Made by a program: the position numbers and the translations under genes. Shown here piece after piece: positions 16,268 through 25,383 of a stretch of 64,000 bases of DNA. The notes under the pieces were generated by a model. It worked only from the letters and a program-made list of their open reading frames with translations, did no database searches and had not been told where the DNA came from. This DNA comes from Azoarcus_F sp036734105 (GTDB taxonomy: Bacteria > Pseudomonadota > Gammaproteobacteria > Burkholderiales > Rhodocyclaceae): positions 1 through 64,000 of the forward strand of contig DAIMZH010000015.1 in the NCBI GenBank assembly GCA_036734105.1, read 5' to 3'. Positions within the stretch are counted from its first letter, which is position 1, and each line of letters starts with the position of its first letter.

Positions 16268-16857
16268 GGTTTGGTATTGTCTTCGCTCTGCAGAAGCGTG
16301 TGAGCGAAGGGGTCGCTGTAGTCTTCTGGCGGGTGCAGGTCAAAAGCGTGAAAACCGAAGTGTCCGCTGCGACGGTCGGCAAAGTAATGTTGCAGTGTCA
16401 GGCCAATGGTACGAAAGGCGATATCACGCCACGGAATCTCGTGTTCGTCGAGCAAAACGGTTTCGAGTGACTCTTCGCCAGGGGAAAAGTCCGCATCCAG
16501 CAACCGGGCGCGATAGATGATGTGCACTTGATTGATGTGTGGCACATTGATGAACGTGTAGATATCATCAACCGCCACTCGGGCACAGGCCTCTTCGAGG
16601 GTTTCGCGTGCGGCCGCTGCAGCCGTGCTTTCGCCGTTTTCCATAAAGCCGGCTGGCAGTGTCCAGTAGCCGTGGCGCGGCTCAATGGCGCGTCTACACA
16701 TCAGAATGCGCCCATCCCATTCTGCAAGCGCGCCAACCACAAGCTTGGGGTTTTGATAGTGGACCATGCCGCAGTTGTTACACACATGGCGCAGCAGGCT
16801 GTCTCCGGCGGGAACGCGGAGACAGACAGGGGCACCGCAGTTCGAGCAAAAATTCAT
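16264..16857 (-). CDS. Nudix hydrolase with N-terminal zinc ribbon
   Basis: This 197-residue protein has a zinc ribbon from two CxxC pairs (CSNC at 4-7 and CNNC near 26-29), followed by a Nudix domain. The Nudix box is GFMENGE plus RETLEEACA, with Cys in place of the usual final Gly. NudC-like enzymes of this form cleave NADH or related nucleoside diphosphate derivatives; the substrate here is unknown. It is translationally coupled to the ABC ATPase, which hints at nucleotide or nucleoside handling. Confidence 0.85.
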   Translation of the reverse strand: MNFCSNCGAPVCLRVPAGDSLLRHVCNNCGMVHYQNPKLVVGALAEWDGRILMCRRAIEPRHGYWTLPAGFMENGESTAAAAARETLEEACARVAVDDIYTFINVPHINQVHIIYRARLLDADFSPGEESLETVLLDEHEIPWRDIAFRTIGLTLQHYFADRRSGHFGFHAFDLHPPEDYSDPFAHTLLQSEDNTKP

Positions 16858-17008
16858 TCGCTTTCGTTCGCCGTTGGACTAAGGTGTCATTCTATTGACG
16901 TATGGCAAGACTCGGCAAGTCACGCACACGTTCCTTCAGTGGCTTGCTGTGCTAGCATTTCGTCTCTAGTCGGCTGCCGAAGCCGTCATTCCCCCCGGAT
17001 TCTCAAGC

Positions 17009-17752
17009 ATGCGTATTCTTCTCAGCAATGACGATGGCTATTTTGCACCTGGTCTGCAGGCGCTTTACGACGCTTTGTCTGACCTGGCCGACGTTACCGT
17101 GGTTGCGCCAGAGCGTGATCGCAGCGGTGCCAGCAATTCGTTGACGCTGGACAGACCATTGTCGCTGCGAAAGGCGGCCAATGGTTTTTATTTCGTCAAC
17201 GGCACACCCACCGACTGCGTGCATCTGGCGGTAACCGGCATGCTGGACCACTTGCCCGATATGGTGGTCTCGGGCATCAATCACGGTGCCAACATGGGCG
17301 ACGACACCATTTACTCCGGCACAGTGGCGGCGGCGACCGAGGGCTATCTGCTCGGCGTGCCCTCCATGGCCATTTCCCTGACCGGCAAGCACACCTGCGA
17401 TTTTGCCACTGCTGGCAAGATTGCTCGCGATATGGTCGAGCGCTTCATGCGGGCACCCTTGAGGCAGCGGGTGTTGCTCAACGTCAATGTGCCGGATTTG
17501 CCTGCCGACCAGATCAAGGGCGTCAAGGTGACGCGCCTGGGCAAGCGTCACAAGGCCGAACCGGTCATCAAAAGCACCACACCGCGAGGTGAAACAGTCT
17601 ATTGGATCGGTCCGGCAGGTGAGGCTGCCGACGCCGCAGAGGGCACTGACTTCAACGCAGTGGCTGAAGCGTATGTCTCCGTCACCCCGCTGGAAATTGA
17701 CCTGACTCATCCCCTGCAGATTCCTGACGTGGCGGATTGGTTGCATAAATGA
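17009..17752 (+). CDS. surE: 5'/3'-nucleotidase SurE
   Basis: SurE is a metal-dependent phosphatase acting on nucleoside monophosphates and short polyphosphates. This 247-residue copy has the N-terminal metal site LLSNDDGYFAPGL, SGASNSLTL, and the conserved VSGINHGANMGDD followed by YSGTVAAATEGYL. It opens the surE-pcm-nlpD-rpoS operon, with a 4-nt ATGA overlap to pcm. That context matches its stationary-phase survival role in other proteobacteria. Confidence 0.96.
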   Translation: MRILLSNDDGYFAPGLQALYDALSDLADVTVVAPERDRSGASNSLTLDRPLSLRKAANGFYFVNGTPTDCVHLAVTGMLDHLPDMVVSGINHGANMGDDTIYSGTVAAATEGYLLGVPSMAISLTGKHTCDFATAGKIARDMVERFMRAPLRQRVLLNVNVPDLPADQIKGVKVTRLGKRHKAEPVIKSTTPRGETVYWIGPAGEAADAAEGTDFNAVAEAYVSVTPLEIDLTHPLQIPDVADWLHK

Positions 17753-18414
17753 TCGTGAAAAACCCCGCGATAACCCGAAACCATGCGCCAGACCGGAAGC
17801 TGATGCGACTGGTTGAGCGCCTGCGCGAACAGGGCATAGTAGATGAGCGAGTGCTGAACGCCATTGGCAGCGTACCGAGACAATATTTCGTCGATCAAGG
17901 CCTGGGTTTCAGTGCCTACGACGATACCCCTTTGCCGATCGGCTATCAGCAGACCATCTCGCAACCCTATGTGGTGGCGCGGATGCTGGAACTCCTCCAT
18001 GCCGGACGCGTCGGACTTGGACGAGCGCTTGAAGTAGGCGCTGGTTGCGGTTATCAGGCTGCTGTCATGTCGCACCTTGCTGCCGAGGTTTTCGCGGTAG
18101 AACGGATTCGTCCGCTGATTGACAAGGCGCGGGAAAATTTACGATTCTTCAGGTTTCTTAACGTGCGTTTGAAATACGCTGATGGCAACATGGGACTGTC
18201 GGAAGCCGCGCCTTTCGATTCGATTGTTGTCGCGGCGGCGGCCACCCAGGTTCCTCCAGCGTTGCGGGAGCAACTTGCAGACGGTGGTCGCCTGATTTTG
18301 CCTTTAGGTAGCAGCAGCCAGAGATTGCTCATGATTGAGCGGCGTGGCGCCGAATTTGTTGAAAGTCATCATGAAGCCGTGCGCTTCGTGCCTTTGTTGA
18401 GTGGAACAGAATGA
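17749..18414 (+). CDS. pcm: Protein-L-isoaspartate O-methyltransferase
   Basis: This enzyme uses S-adenosylmethionine to methylate L-isoaspartyl residues, starting repair of aged proteins. It is 221 residues with RQYFVDQ, TISQPYVVARMLELL and the SAM-binding motif ALEVGAGCGYQAAVMSHL. It also has FDSIVVAAAATQVPPAL and GGRLILPLG. It overlaps surE and nlpD by 4 nt at each end, so the operon is tightly coupled. Confidence 0.95.
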   Translation: MIVKNPAITRNHAPDRKLMRLVERLREQGIVDERVLNAIGSVPRQYFVDQGLGFSAYDDTPLPIGYQQTISQPYVVARMLELLHAGRVGLGRALEVGAGCGYQAAVMSHLAAEVFAVERIRPLIDKARENLRFFRFLNVRLKYADGNMGLSEAAPFDSIVVAAAATQVPPALREQLADGGRLILPLGSSSQRLLMIERRGAEFVESHHEAVRFVPLLSGTE

Positions 18415-19364
18415 TCAAGGCTCTGAATAATCGCGCTGTGATGCGTTTGGTTGCCGTTGCGGCGGTAGCTATTCTGGTTTCGGCTTGCGGCAGCCAGGTG
18501 CCTGCGCCGGTAAGACAGGCGACAGCGCCACCACCCGAACCCACTGCTGGTGTGGCAGCGCAGCGCATCCATGTTGTGCGCCCGGGTGACACGCTCATGG
18601 GCATTGGCCGTCTGTATGGTCAAAGTGCCATGGACCTTGCCGTCTGGAACCAGCTTTCCGACCCCAATCAATTGCGTATTGGTCAAGAGATCGTAGTGTC
18701 CCAGCCAGGTGTCCCCGGGGGGGCCGTGACCACTGGCGCGGTGGCGATTGCGCAGCCGATCGATATGTCCTCCGGTGGTGCACCGATGGGCTCGCGCGTG
18801 GTTGACGAGCCGCGAGGAGGGCGTCAGCCATACAGTGAACAGGCCTGGACTGCAGTTCGTCAGGGCATGTCCACAAGCGATGCGGCGGCGTCACCGACAC
18901 CCGGCACTGAGCCTGCCGTGGTCGCGGCGGCTACGCCACCAGCCTCGGTGGCTGCCAGTGCACCGCAACCGGCTGCCGCAACAGGTGGCGCCTGGATCTG
19001 GCCGGCCAACGGTCCGATCATCTCGCGTTTTGGGCAAAACAACGAAGTGGGCAAACCGAATCAAGGTTTGAGCATAGGTGGAAACGCGGGCTCCCCGGTG
19101 GTGGCGTCAGCCGCTGGTACGGTGGCCTATGCGGGTAGCGGCTTGCGTGGATACGGAAACTTGGTCATCATCAAGCACGAGCAGGATTATCTGACCGCTT
19201 ACGCTCATAATCAGTCCCTGTTGGTCAAGGAAGGCGATACGGTCAGGCAGGGACAGCAGATTGCCGAGTTGGGAAGCACTGACACCGACAAGCCAAAACT
19301 GCACTTTGAGATCCGGCGACAGGGTCAGCCGCTTGATCCGATGACGTTCTTGCCACGTCGCTAG
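18411..19364 (+). CDS. nlpD: NlpD-like amidase-activator lipoprotein (LysM and degenerate LytM)
   Basis: This 317-residue outer-membrane lipoprotein has a lipobox at LVSAC, one LysM peptidoglycan-binding domain (IHVVRPGDTLMGIGRLYGQ to IGQEIVV), a low-complexity Ala/Pro linker, and a C-terminal LytM/M23 domain. The M23 zinc ligands are largely lost: NQGLSI stands where active enzymes have HxGxD. As in E. coli NlpD, it should therefore activate an amidase (AmiC) rather than cut peptidoglycan itself. The upstream part of this gene is where rpoS promoters usually lie. Confidence 0.93.
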   Translation: MIKALNNRAVMRLVAVAAVAILVSACGSQVPAPVRQATAPPPEPTAGVAAQRIHVVRPGDTLMGIGRLYGQSAMDLAVWNQLSDPNQLRIGQEIVVSQPGVPGGAVTTGAVAIAQPIDMSSGGAPMGSRVVDEPRGGRQPYSEQAWTAVRQGMSTSDAAASPTPGTEPAVVAAATPPASVAASAPQPAAATGGAWIWPANGPIISRFGQNNEVGKPNQGLSIGGNAGSPVVASAAGTVAYAGSGLRGYGNLVIIKHEQDYLTAYAHNQSLLVKEGDTVRQGQQIAELGSTDTDKPKLHFEIRRQGQPLDPMTFLPRR

Positions 19365-19376
19365 AGGGAGTCGCTT

Positions 19377-20312
19377 ATGTATGGTTCGGGGGAACGTCAC
19401 GAAAGCCTTGATGAAGAACCGGACTTGCCGCCCGAAGTGGAGGTCATGCGCGAAGTCTCGCAACCTCCGCTGGAGAGCGACTTACTTAATGACGTAACCC
19501 AGATCTATCTCAATGAGATAGGCGTCAAACCTTTGCTCACGCCAGCGCAAGAACTGGATTATGCAAGGCGGTGCAAGCAGGGCGACTTCCAGGCCCGCCA
19601 AACGATGATTGAGCGCAACCTGCGTCTGGTTGTGAATATTGCCAAGCACTATCTGAATCGCGGCATCCCTCTGCTGGACCTCGTTGAAGAGGGCAATCTA
19701 GGCCTTATTCATGCACTGGAAAAGTTCGACCCTGAGCGTGGGTTCCGCTTTTCCACCTACGCCACCTGGTGGATCCGTCAGAACATTGAGCGCGCCATCA
19801 TGAATCAGGCGCGCACGATTCGTTTGCCTGTGCATGTGGTGAAGGAGTTGAATCAGATCATGCGGGCCCGTCGTCAGATCGAGGCGCGCCAAGAAGGGCA
19901 CTGCACACCCGAGCAGATCGCCGAAGAGACCGGCCGAGAGGTAGAGGACGTTCGTCAGTTGCTGGCGATGAGCGAGCACACCGCGTCACTGGATGCCCCG
20001 CTGGACGTCGACCCCGGACTTTCCATCGCCGAGTCAATCACTGATCTGGATCAGGCTGCGCCGGAGTCAGCGATTCAGAATCACGAAGTCGAGGTCCTGG
20101 TACGCAACTGGATTGCTGGTCTCAACGAAAAGCAACGCACAGTCATTCGATATCGCTATGGACTGGATGGCTACGAGGTCATGACGCTTGAAGAGCTCGC
20201 GGCACAACTTGGCCTGACGCGTGAGCGCGTCCGCCAGATTCAGCTTGAGGCGCTTGGTCTGTTGCGCAAGGCGATTCGACGCAATGGCATCTCGCCTGAG
20301 GAACTGCTTTAG
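19377..20312 (+). CDS. rpoS: Stationary-phase sigma factor RpoS
   Basis: This 311-residue sigma-70 family protein is preceded by GAGGGAG. Region 1.2 shows VTQIYLNEIGVKPLLT. Region 2 shows RNLRLVVNIAKHYLNRG, LDLVEEGNLGLIHALEKFDP and FSTYATWWIRQNIERAI. The helix-turn-helix of region 4.2 is LEELAAQLGLTRERVRQIQ. It lacks the long region 1.1 of RpoD. Its position after nlpD and its length identify it as RpoS, the regulator of general stress and stationary-phase genes. Confidence 0.95.
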   Translation: MYGSGERHESLDEEPDLPPEVEVMREVSQPPLESDLLNDVTQIYLNEIGVKPLLTPAQELDYARRCKQGDFQARQTMIERNLRLVVNIAKHYLNRGIPLLDLVEEGNLGLIHALEKFDPERGFRFSTYATWWIRQNIERAIMNQARTIRLPVHVVKELNQIMRARRQIEARQEGHCTPEQIAEETGREVEDVRQLLAMSEHTASLDAPLDVDPGLSIAESITDLDQAAPESAIQNHEVEVLVRNWIAGLNEKQRTVIRYRYGLDGYEVMTLEELAAQLGLTRERVRQIQLEALGLLRKAIRRNGISPEELL

Positions 20313-20342
20313 GATGTCCCGCAAACCGTCCCGTAGCCAAGC

Positions 20343-21362
20343 TTATTCGCCAAACTTGCGCATCCGTATGGCTTCAGCCAGTTCAAATACCGCCATGGCA
20401 TAGAAGCTGCTTCTGTTGTAGCGTGTGATTACATAAAAGTTGCGGTAGCCCAGCCAGTGTTGTGTTGCCTTGCCGGGAGTCGGGAGGTCAAACAGCGTGG
20501 CTGGCAAGGGGTGAAGACGCCTGTCGTGCCCCTCTATGCCAGCAGTGGCAAGCGTGAAATGATCCAGCGATGGCTCAATGCCTGCTGAGATCAGTGCTGC
20601 CGGGTCCAGTCCTGTCGGCAGGTTTGCACGGATCGCGATAGGGCCATCTGGCACCCAGCCATGTTGTGCAAGGTAATTGGCGATGCTGCCAATGGCATCG
20701 ACCGGGTTGCTGTCGAAGTCTATCTGGCCGTCGCCATCAAAATCGACCGCGTAATGGCGGATGCTGCTGGGTAGGAATTGAGGATAGCCAAGTGCGCCCG
20801 CAAAAGAACCTCGATAGCTGAAGGGGTCACGGCCTTGTTCGTGGGCAAGCAGAAACAGGTTTTCGAGCTCGCGCCGAAACAATTCTTCGCGTGGAGGGTA
20901 GTCAAATGCCAGCGTGGCGAGCGCGGAGACTGCTTCAAAGCTGCCGGTGTAGCTACCATAGTGGGTCTCGACGCCAAGAATGGATACGATGATTTCCGGT
21001 GGCACACCATAGATGCGACTGGCTTCGGCCAGCGTGTCGGCATGACGGTGCCACAGGCTGACACCGCCATTGATGCGTGCTTCTCCCAGAAAACGGCCTC
21101 GATAGTTTTCCCATGAGCGGGTGCCTGGGGTGGCGGGAGGGCGAATCAGTCGAATGACGCGTTCATTGTGCTGGGCACGCCCAAGCGCGGCAGTCAAGGT
21201 GTCGCGCGCCATTCCGTGCTGATTCACCATGTCGTCGATGAAGTTGCGGGCCTTCGGGTGGTGGGCAAAAGAGGCGTGCGCGCCCGAGCAGATGAAGGTC
21301 AGGATGAGGGCCGTGTAAACAAGCCGGCGGAACATCACGGAAAAAACTTGAGGTTGCAGCAT
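20343..21362 (-). CDS. mltB: Lytic murein transglycosylase B
   Basis: This enzyme cleaves peptidoglycan glycan strands to 1,6-anhydro ends. The 339-residue frame has an N-terminal signal sequence (VYTALILTFICSGAHA) without a clear lipobox, so it may be a soluble periplasmic SltB-type form. The catalytic Glu lies in ILGVETHYGSYTG, and GALGYPQFLPSSIRHYAVDF and DFDGDGQIDFDSNPVDAIGS are typical of the family. A second ATG at 21335 (MFRRLVY) would give a shorter, more normal signal peptide. It converges with rpoS, 30 nt apart. Confidence 0.92.
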   Translation of the reverse strand: MLQPQVFSVMFRRLVYTALILTFICSGAHASFAHHPKARNFIDDMVNQHGMARDTLTAALGRAQHNERVIRLIRPPATPGTRSWENYRGRFLGEARINGGVSLWHRHADTLAEASRIYGVPPEIIVSILGVETHYGSYTGSFEAVSALATLAFDYPPREELFRRELENLFLLAHEQGRDPFSYRGSFAGALGYPQFLPSSIRHYAVDFDGDGQIDFDSNPVDAIGSIANYLAQHGWVPDGPIAIRANLPTGLDPAALISAGIEPSLDHFTLATAGIEGHDRRLHPLPATLFDLPTPGKATQHWLGYRNFYVITRYNRSSFYAMAVFELAEAIRMRKFGE

Positions 21363-21368
21363 GAAGTT

Positions 21369-23312
21369 TTACCTGAATCGGTGACGCCGTGCCCGAGCCG
21401 AAAACTCGCGCACCAGCGAATCATGGTTTGCGCCAGTGGCGCCATAGCGGAGCGCCGCATAGCTGCGGGCCAGACTCCTGATGCTGGCGGCGTGATGTGG
21501 CAAGGCCGTCGCAGCCCGCTCAGCGTAATCCATTGGCCCCTCCCAGGGCAAGCGCGTGCAGCCACACTTGGCCAGACGTCTGCAAACGTTTTGCCAGGCG
21601 CGATCCAGTGGATCGCGCTGGCGCGATTCCCGCATTGCCCAATACAACAGAGCGGTCATCAGCAAGGTGACGCTGACGCCAAGCCACACGGCGAATGACT
21701 TCCAGTCGCTGGTATTCATGCCCAGGCTCTGCAGAAGTCGTGATTGCCTGTCACGGTCGAAACCAATCACCACCTGGTTCCAGCGATTGGACAAAGCCTC
21801 CCACTGATGGCGAGCTTCGCGCAGCCAGCTCAGGGCTGGACGGGCCAGCAAGGGCAGTGGGTCGCCCTGCGGCAATGCAGACGCCAGCCCCAACTCGATG
21901 CGGGCTGGTGCGGCCAGCGCGGTGGGGTCGACCCGCTGCCAGCCCTGCGCTGGCAGCCAGACTTCGGTCCAGGCGTGAGCATCGGATTGACGTACCACCA
22001 GCGTGCCGTCGACCGGGTTGATTTCACCGCCTTGATAACCGGTCACAACGCGCGTTGGCACGCCGGCTGCGCGCATCAGTACGGTAAAGGCTGACGCAAA
22101 GTGTTCGCAAAAACCACTCTGACTGTCGTACAGAAACTCGTCTGCAGTGTGCGTGCCAAGTAGCGGTGGGCGCAATGTGTAGGCCAACGGCAGGCTGCGC
22201 ATATGATCAAGCGCAGCCTCCAGTGCAGCCTCGGCGGTTGCGGCTTCGCGGCCGATGGCTGCGCCTGTCGTGCGTGTGCGTGGGTTGCTGCCTGCTGGCA
22301 GTTGCAGCGCCCGCATCAAGGTGTCCGGGTGCTCGTTCAGGCCGGTCTGTGCAAACGGGCTGGATGCGATCGTCAGGCGTATGCGCTGGCGAATGGGTTC
22401 GCTCGCGAGCAATTGCTGATCGCTCGAAAAACGCGCGGGCGCATCAACACTGACCGGATGCTCCAGTGCCAGTAGCCAGCGTTGGTTGTGTGGTTCAAGC
22501 GTGATGGTGTAGTTGAAAACCGGTCCGGTCGATTGCCAAGGAGCTTCGGTCTCGGTGCTAAAAGGCGCTGCTCGCCAACTACGTCCATCAAAATCGGTCA
22601 GGACCGGGCCGCGCCAGTATCGTTCGGAGGCGGGCGGCAGCGCCGTGTCGAAGGCAGCGCGAAAGGCGATGGCTTCAGACAGGCCAAGTTGGCTGATCGA
22701 GCCGGGAGCCATGCTGTCGGAGAGCCCGCTGGTGGCACTGTAGGCGTCTGACGGCAAGCCCCACAGCGGGCCGGGAATGCGTGGGAAAAGCAGAAACAGC
22801 AAAAGCATGAAGGGCAGGGCTTGCAGCATCAGCACCCCGCCCAACCTGATCCGATCACCTGGCGTGGCGCCTGACGCTGGCTGCAGATCAAGCAGGGCTA
22901 TGATGGCCAACAGGGTGCCAAGCACAGCCAGCGCAGCCACCGGCAGGCTCTGGTTGTAAAGAAACAGGCCCAGTTGCAAAAAGAGGGCCAGCAACACCCC
23001 GGCGCGAATATCGCGCGGGGTGCGCACTTCCAGTTGTTTGAGGCATAGCAGCGCTGCCAGCAGCGCCATGCCCGGTTCCTTGCCAAAAAAATGCCCAAAA
23101 TGCAGTCTGATTGCAATCGCCACTGACACAGCCAGTACAAGTGTGAGCCAGGCAGGTGGCATGGCACGGCCGTTATGCAGCAGCCAGCCGCGCCACGCCA
23201 GCACCATGACGCAGCAAACGGTCAGCCAGATTGGCAGATGGATGGCCGAGTGCGGTGCCAGCGTGAGCAGACTGGCCAACAGCAACCACCAGCCACTGCT
23301 TGGTCTGTTCAT
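21369..23312 (-). CDS. TgpA-like membrane transglutaminase
   Basis: This 647-residue inner-membrane protein has about six N-terminal helices (DUF3488), a periplasmic transglutaminase-like domain and a C-terminal helix with a DUF4129-like tail. The catalytic Cys lies in SGFCEHFASAFTVLMRAAGV, His in SDAHAWTEVWLP, and Asp in WQRVDPTA. Pseudomonas TgpA is the characterised relative; its physiological substrate is not known. The gene overlaps DUF58 by 4 nt, as the last member of a MoxR-DUF58-transglutaminase operon. Confidence 0.9.
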   Translation of the reverse strand: MNRPSSGWWLLLASLLTLAPHSAIHLPIWLTVCCVMVLAWRGWLLHNGRAMPPAWLTLVLAVSVAIAIRLHFGHFFGKEPGMALLAALLCLKQLEVRTPRDIRAGVLLALFLQLGLFLYNQSLPVAALAVLGTLLAIIALLDLQPASGATPGDRIRLGGVLMLQALPFMLLLFLLFPRIPGPLWGLPSDAYSATSGLSDSMAPGSISQLGLSEAIAFRAAFDTALPPASERYWRGPVLTDFDGRSWRAAPFSTETEAPWQSTGPVFNYTITLEPHNQRWLLALEHPVSVDAPARFSSDQQLLASEPIRQRIRLTIASSPFAQTGLNEHPDTLMRALQLPAGSNPRTRTTGAAIGREAATAEAALEAALDHMRSLPLAYTLRPPLLGTHTADEFLYDSQSGFCEHFASAFTVLMRAAGVPTRVVTGYQGGEINPVDGTLVVRQSDAHAWTEVWLPAQGWQRVDPTALAAPARIELGLASALPQGDPLPLLARPALSWLREARHQWEALSNRWNQVVIGFDRDRQSRLLQSLGMNTSDWKSFAVWLGVSVTLLMTALLYWAMRESRQRDPLDRAWQNVCRRLAKCGCTRLPWEGPMDYAERAATALPHHAASIRSLARSYAALRYGATGANHDSLVREFSARARRHRFR

Positions 23313-24349
23313 GCTTGCCCTCCGTCAGTCGGCAGATCGTGGCAGGCAAGCGCCTGCAGGCAGGCGCGCAAGTGGGCATCACCGCTTGCCACAGCAATAT
23401 TCCGGCCTGGCAGATAAAGGCTGAAGCGCAGGCCGAGACGGTGGGCATCCAGTGCCCAGGCGGTCAGACGCGACAAACGCTGCTCGGTGTTCAGGTCTGG
23501 CAGCGTTCGCCAGTCGAGCCGGCTCTCGCCAGTCTCGGCGGCGCTGAACTGCTTGGTCATCATGGTGTCCTGGCGGGCCAGCACCTTCCAGGCAACATGG
23601 CGGGGCGGGTCGGCATCGCGGTGCTGGCGCAAGCCGGCAAAGTCATCGTCGCCTTCGCTCACGCTGAGGCGTCCGCCCGGCTGGGCGTTGCCGCCAGGCA
23701 GCGTGGGCGGGTTATCCTCTGGTGTGGGGTAGATCAGGCAACTGGCGTTTGGCACGGTCACACTCCACACCCGGGCAAGGCCCAGCGGATAGCGGGTTTC
23801 GATGCTCAGTCGCCCGGGCGTCAGCCAGCCACGAGCGTGGCTTGGCAGCAGCACACTGACCTGCTGTTGCCCTTGTGCGTCGGTGCTGAATTCATCGCTG
23901 AGGGTGGCACGGGTTTTCAGGCGCAGCGCATGGCGTGGCTGCGCAGTAGCGTGCCGCAGACTGACCTGAAAGACGACCGGCTCGCCAGCGAACACCGGCG
24001 AGGCTGAAATGCGCTCTATCGTCAAGTGATTGAGATTGCGAAAACCATGAAACACGCTCGCCAGCCCGACGCCGAAGAGCAGGAACACCAGTGCATACCC
24101 CAGGCTCAGGTTGTAGTTGATCGACGCGATCAACATCACCATCAGCACGACCGCCCAGGCCAAACCTGCGCCGGTGGGCAGCACGTAGATGCGGCGGCGT
24201 GTCAGGTGTATTGGCAGGGCCTCAGCCTTTGGCAGGCGGTATAGCCAACGATCGCGCAGCGCGTCTGCGCCACCAGAAAGCCGTCGGCACACTGCCGCAA
24301 AAGCCGATCCGCGACCAGTCTTCGCGGCCTTGTCCAGGCTCGGACTCAT
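23309..24349 (-). CDS. DUF58 domain protein
   Basis: This 346-residue protein has two N-terminal transmembrane helices (around residues 55-100) and a C-terminal DUF58 domain, a von Willebrand A-like fold. Markers are GDDDFAGLRQHRDADPPRHV and WKVLARQDTMMTKQF. DUF58 proteins travel with MoxR ATPases and are thought to be assembled or remodelled by them. Both ends overlap neighbours by 4 nt, showing one coupled operon. Confidence 0.87.
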   Translation of the reverse strand: MSPSLDKAAKTGRGSAFAAVCRRLSGGADALRDRWLYRLPKAEALPIHLTRRRIYVLPTGAGLAWAVVLMVMLIASINYNLSLGYALVFLLFGVGLASVFHGFRNLNHLTIERISASPVFAGEPVVFQVSLRHATAQPRHALRLKTRATLSDEFSTDAQGQQQVSVLLPSHARGWLTPGRLSIETRYPLGLARVWSVTVPNASCLIYPTPEDNPPTLPGGNAQPGGRLSVSEGDDDFAGLRQHRDADPPRHVAWKVLARQDTMMTKQFSAAETGESRLDWRTLPDLNTEQRLSRLTAWALDAHRLGLRFSLYLPGRNIAVASGDAHLRACLQALACHDLPTDGGQA

Positions 24350-25263
24350 GGCAAGGCGACGCTGCGCAGAATACGTTGGACCAGCAAGTCAGAGGCGCCA
24401 CGACCGTCGCTGATGAGGTGCAGGCGATGGCCTGCAACATGAGGAAACACCGCCTGAATATCCTCTGGCAAGACATGCGTGCGATCGTCAAGCAGCGCCC
24501 AGGCGCGAGCCGCAGCCAGCAAGGCGAGTCCAGCACGCGGGCTCAAGCCTCCGGCTAACTCGCTATCCAGACGGGTGGCTGCAAGCAGCGCCTGAACATA
24601 GTCGATAAGCCGCTCGCTGGCAGTGACGCGACTGGCTGCTTGCTGCAGGGCAATCACACCCTCGGCATTGGTCACCGCCGTCATGCGATCCACCATCAGG
24701 CGTCTATCCTCGCCCAACAACAGCGCACGCTCGGCTTCGTGGTCGGGAAAGCCGAGGCGAATGCGCATGGTGAAGCGGTCTAGCTGGCTTTCCGGTAGCG
24801 GAAAAGTGCCCAGTTGCGTAGAGGGGTTTTGGGTGGCCACCACAAAAAAGGGTTCTGGCAAGGCTAGCGTCTTGCCATCGGTTGTGACCTGGCGCTCTTC
24901 CATGGCCTCAAGCAGCGCGCTCTGGGTTTTTGGTGTAGCCCGGTTTACCTCGTCGGCCAGCAGCACCGGTGTGAAGATGGGCCCAGGATGAAAGTGAAAG
25001 CCGCCTTGTTCGCGGTCAAAGATGGAGACGCCGGTGATGTCGGCCGGCAGCAGGTCGCTGGTGAACTGTATGCGCTGCATGGGAAGGCCGGCAAGTCTGG
25101 CAAGCGTATGGGCCAGGGTAGTCTTGCCCACACCGGGAACGTCCTCTATCAGCAGGTGACCGCGCGCGATCAGACAACTGACAGCGAGCTTCAGTGCATG
25201 ACGTTTGCCGAGAATGACGGAGGCTGCTGCATCAACGAGTTGTCTGGCTTTGATGGTGTGCAT
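24346..25263 (-). CDS. MoxR-family AAA+ ATPase
   Basis: This 305-residue AAA+ chaperone-like ATPase has Walker A DVPGVGKTTLAHTLA, Walker B VLLADEVNRATPKTQSALLE, sensor 1 VVATQNPSTQLGTFPLPE and the MoxR lid region LSPRAGLALLAAARAWALL. MoxR proteins mature or activate partner complexes. Its partners here are the DUF58 and transglutaminase products that follow. It is the first gene of the operon; a 120-nt gap separates it from the divergent deacetylase gene. Confidence 0.92.
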   Translation of the reverse strand: MHTIKARQLVDAAASVILGKRHALKLAVSCLIARGHLLIEDVPGVGKTTLAHTLARLAGLPMQRIQFTSDLLPADITGVSIFDREQGGFHFHPGPIFTPVLLADEVNRATPKTQSALLEAMEERQVTTDGKTLALPEPFFVVATQNPSTQLGTFPLPESQLDRFTMRIRLGFPDHEAERALLLGEDRRLMVDRMTAVTNAEGVIALQQAASRVTASERLIDYVQALLAATRLDSELAGGLSPRAGLALLAAARAWALLDDRTHVLPEDIQAVFPHVAGHRLHLISDGRGASDLLVQRILRSVALP

Positions 25264-25383
25264 TGCGAGGTGACTGTAAAAAAACTGGGGATAGGGCGAT
25301 AATAGCCAGAAAACACATTCGGCCGTCTCCGAAATTGGGCAGCGGCCATATCAAGCGGTTCAATCCGAATTGAGAGGAGGGGT

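Noticed and set aside
17003..17746. Leftward frame almost exactly the length of surE on the opposite strand
   Set aside because: It is a codon-position shadow; surE has all family motifs and operon context.
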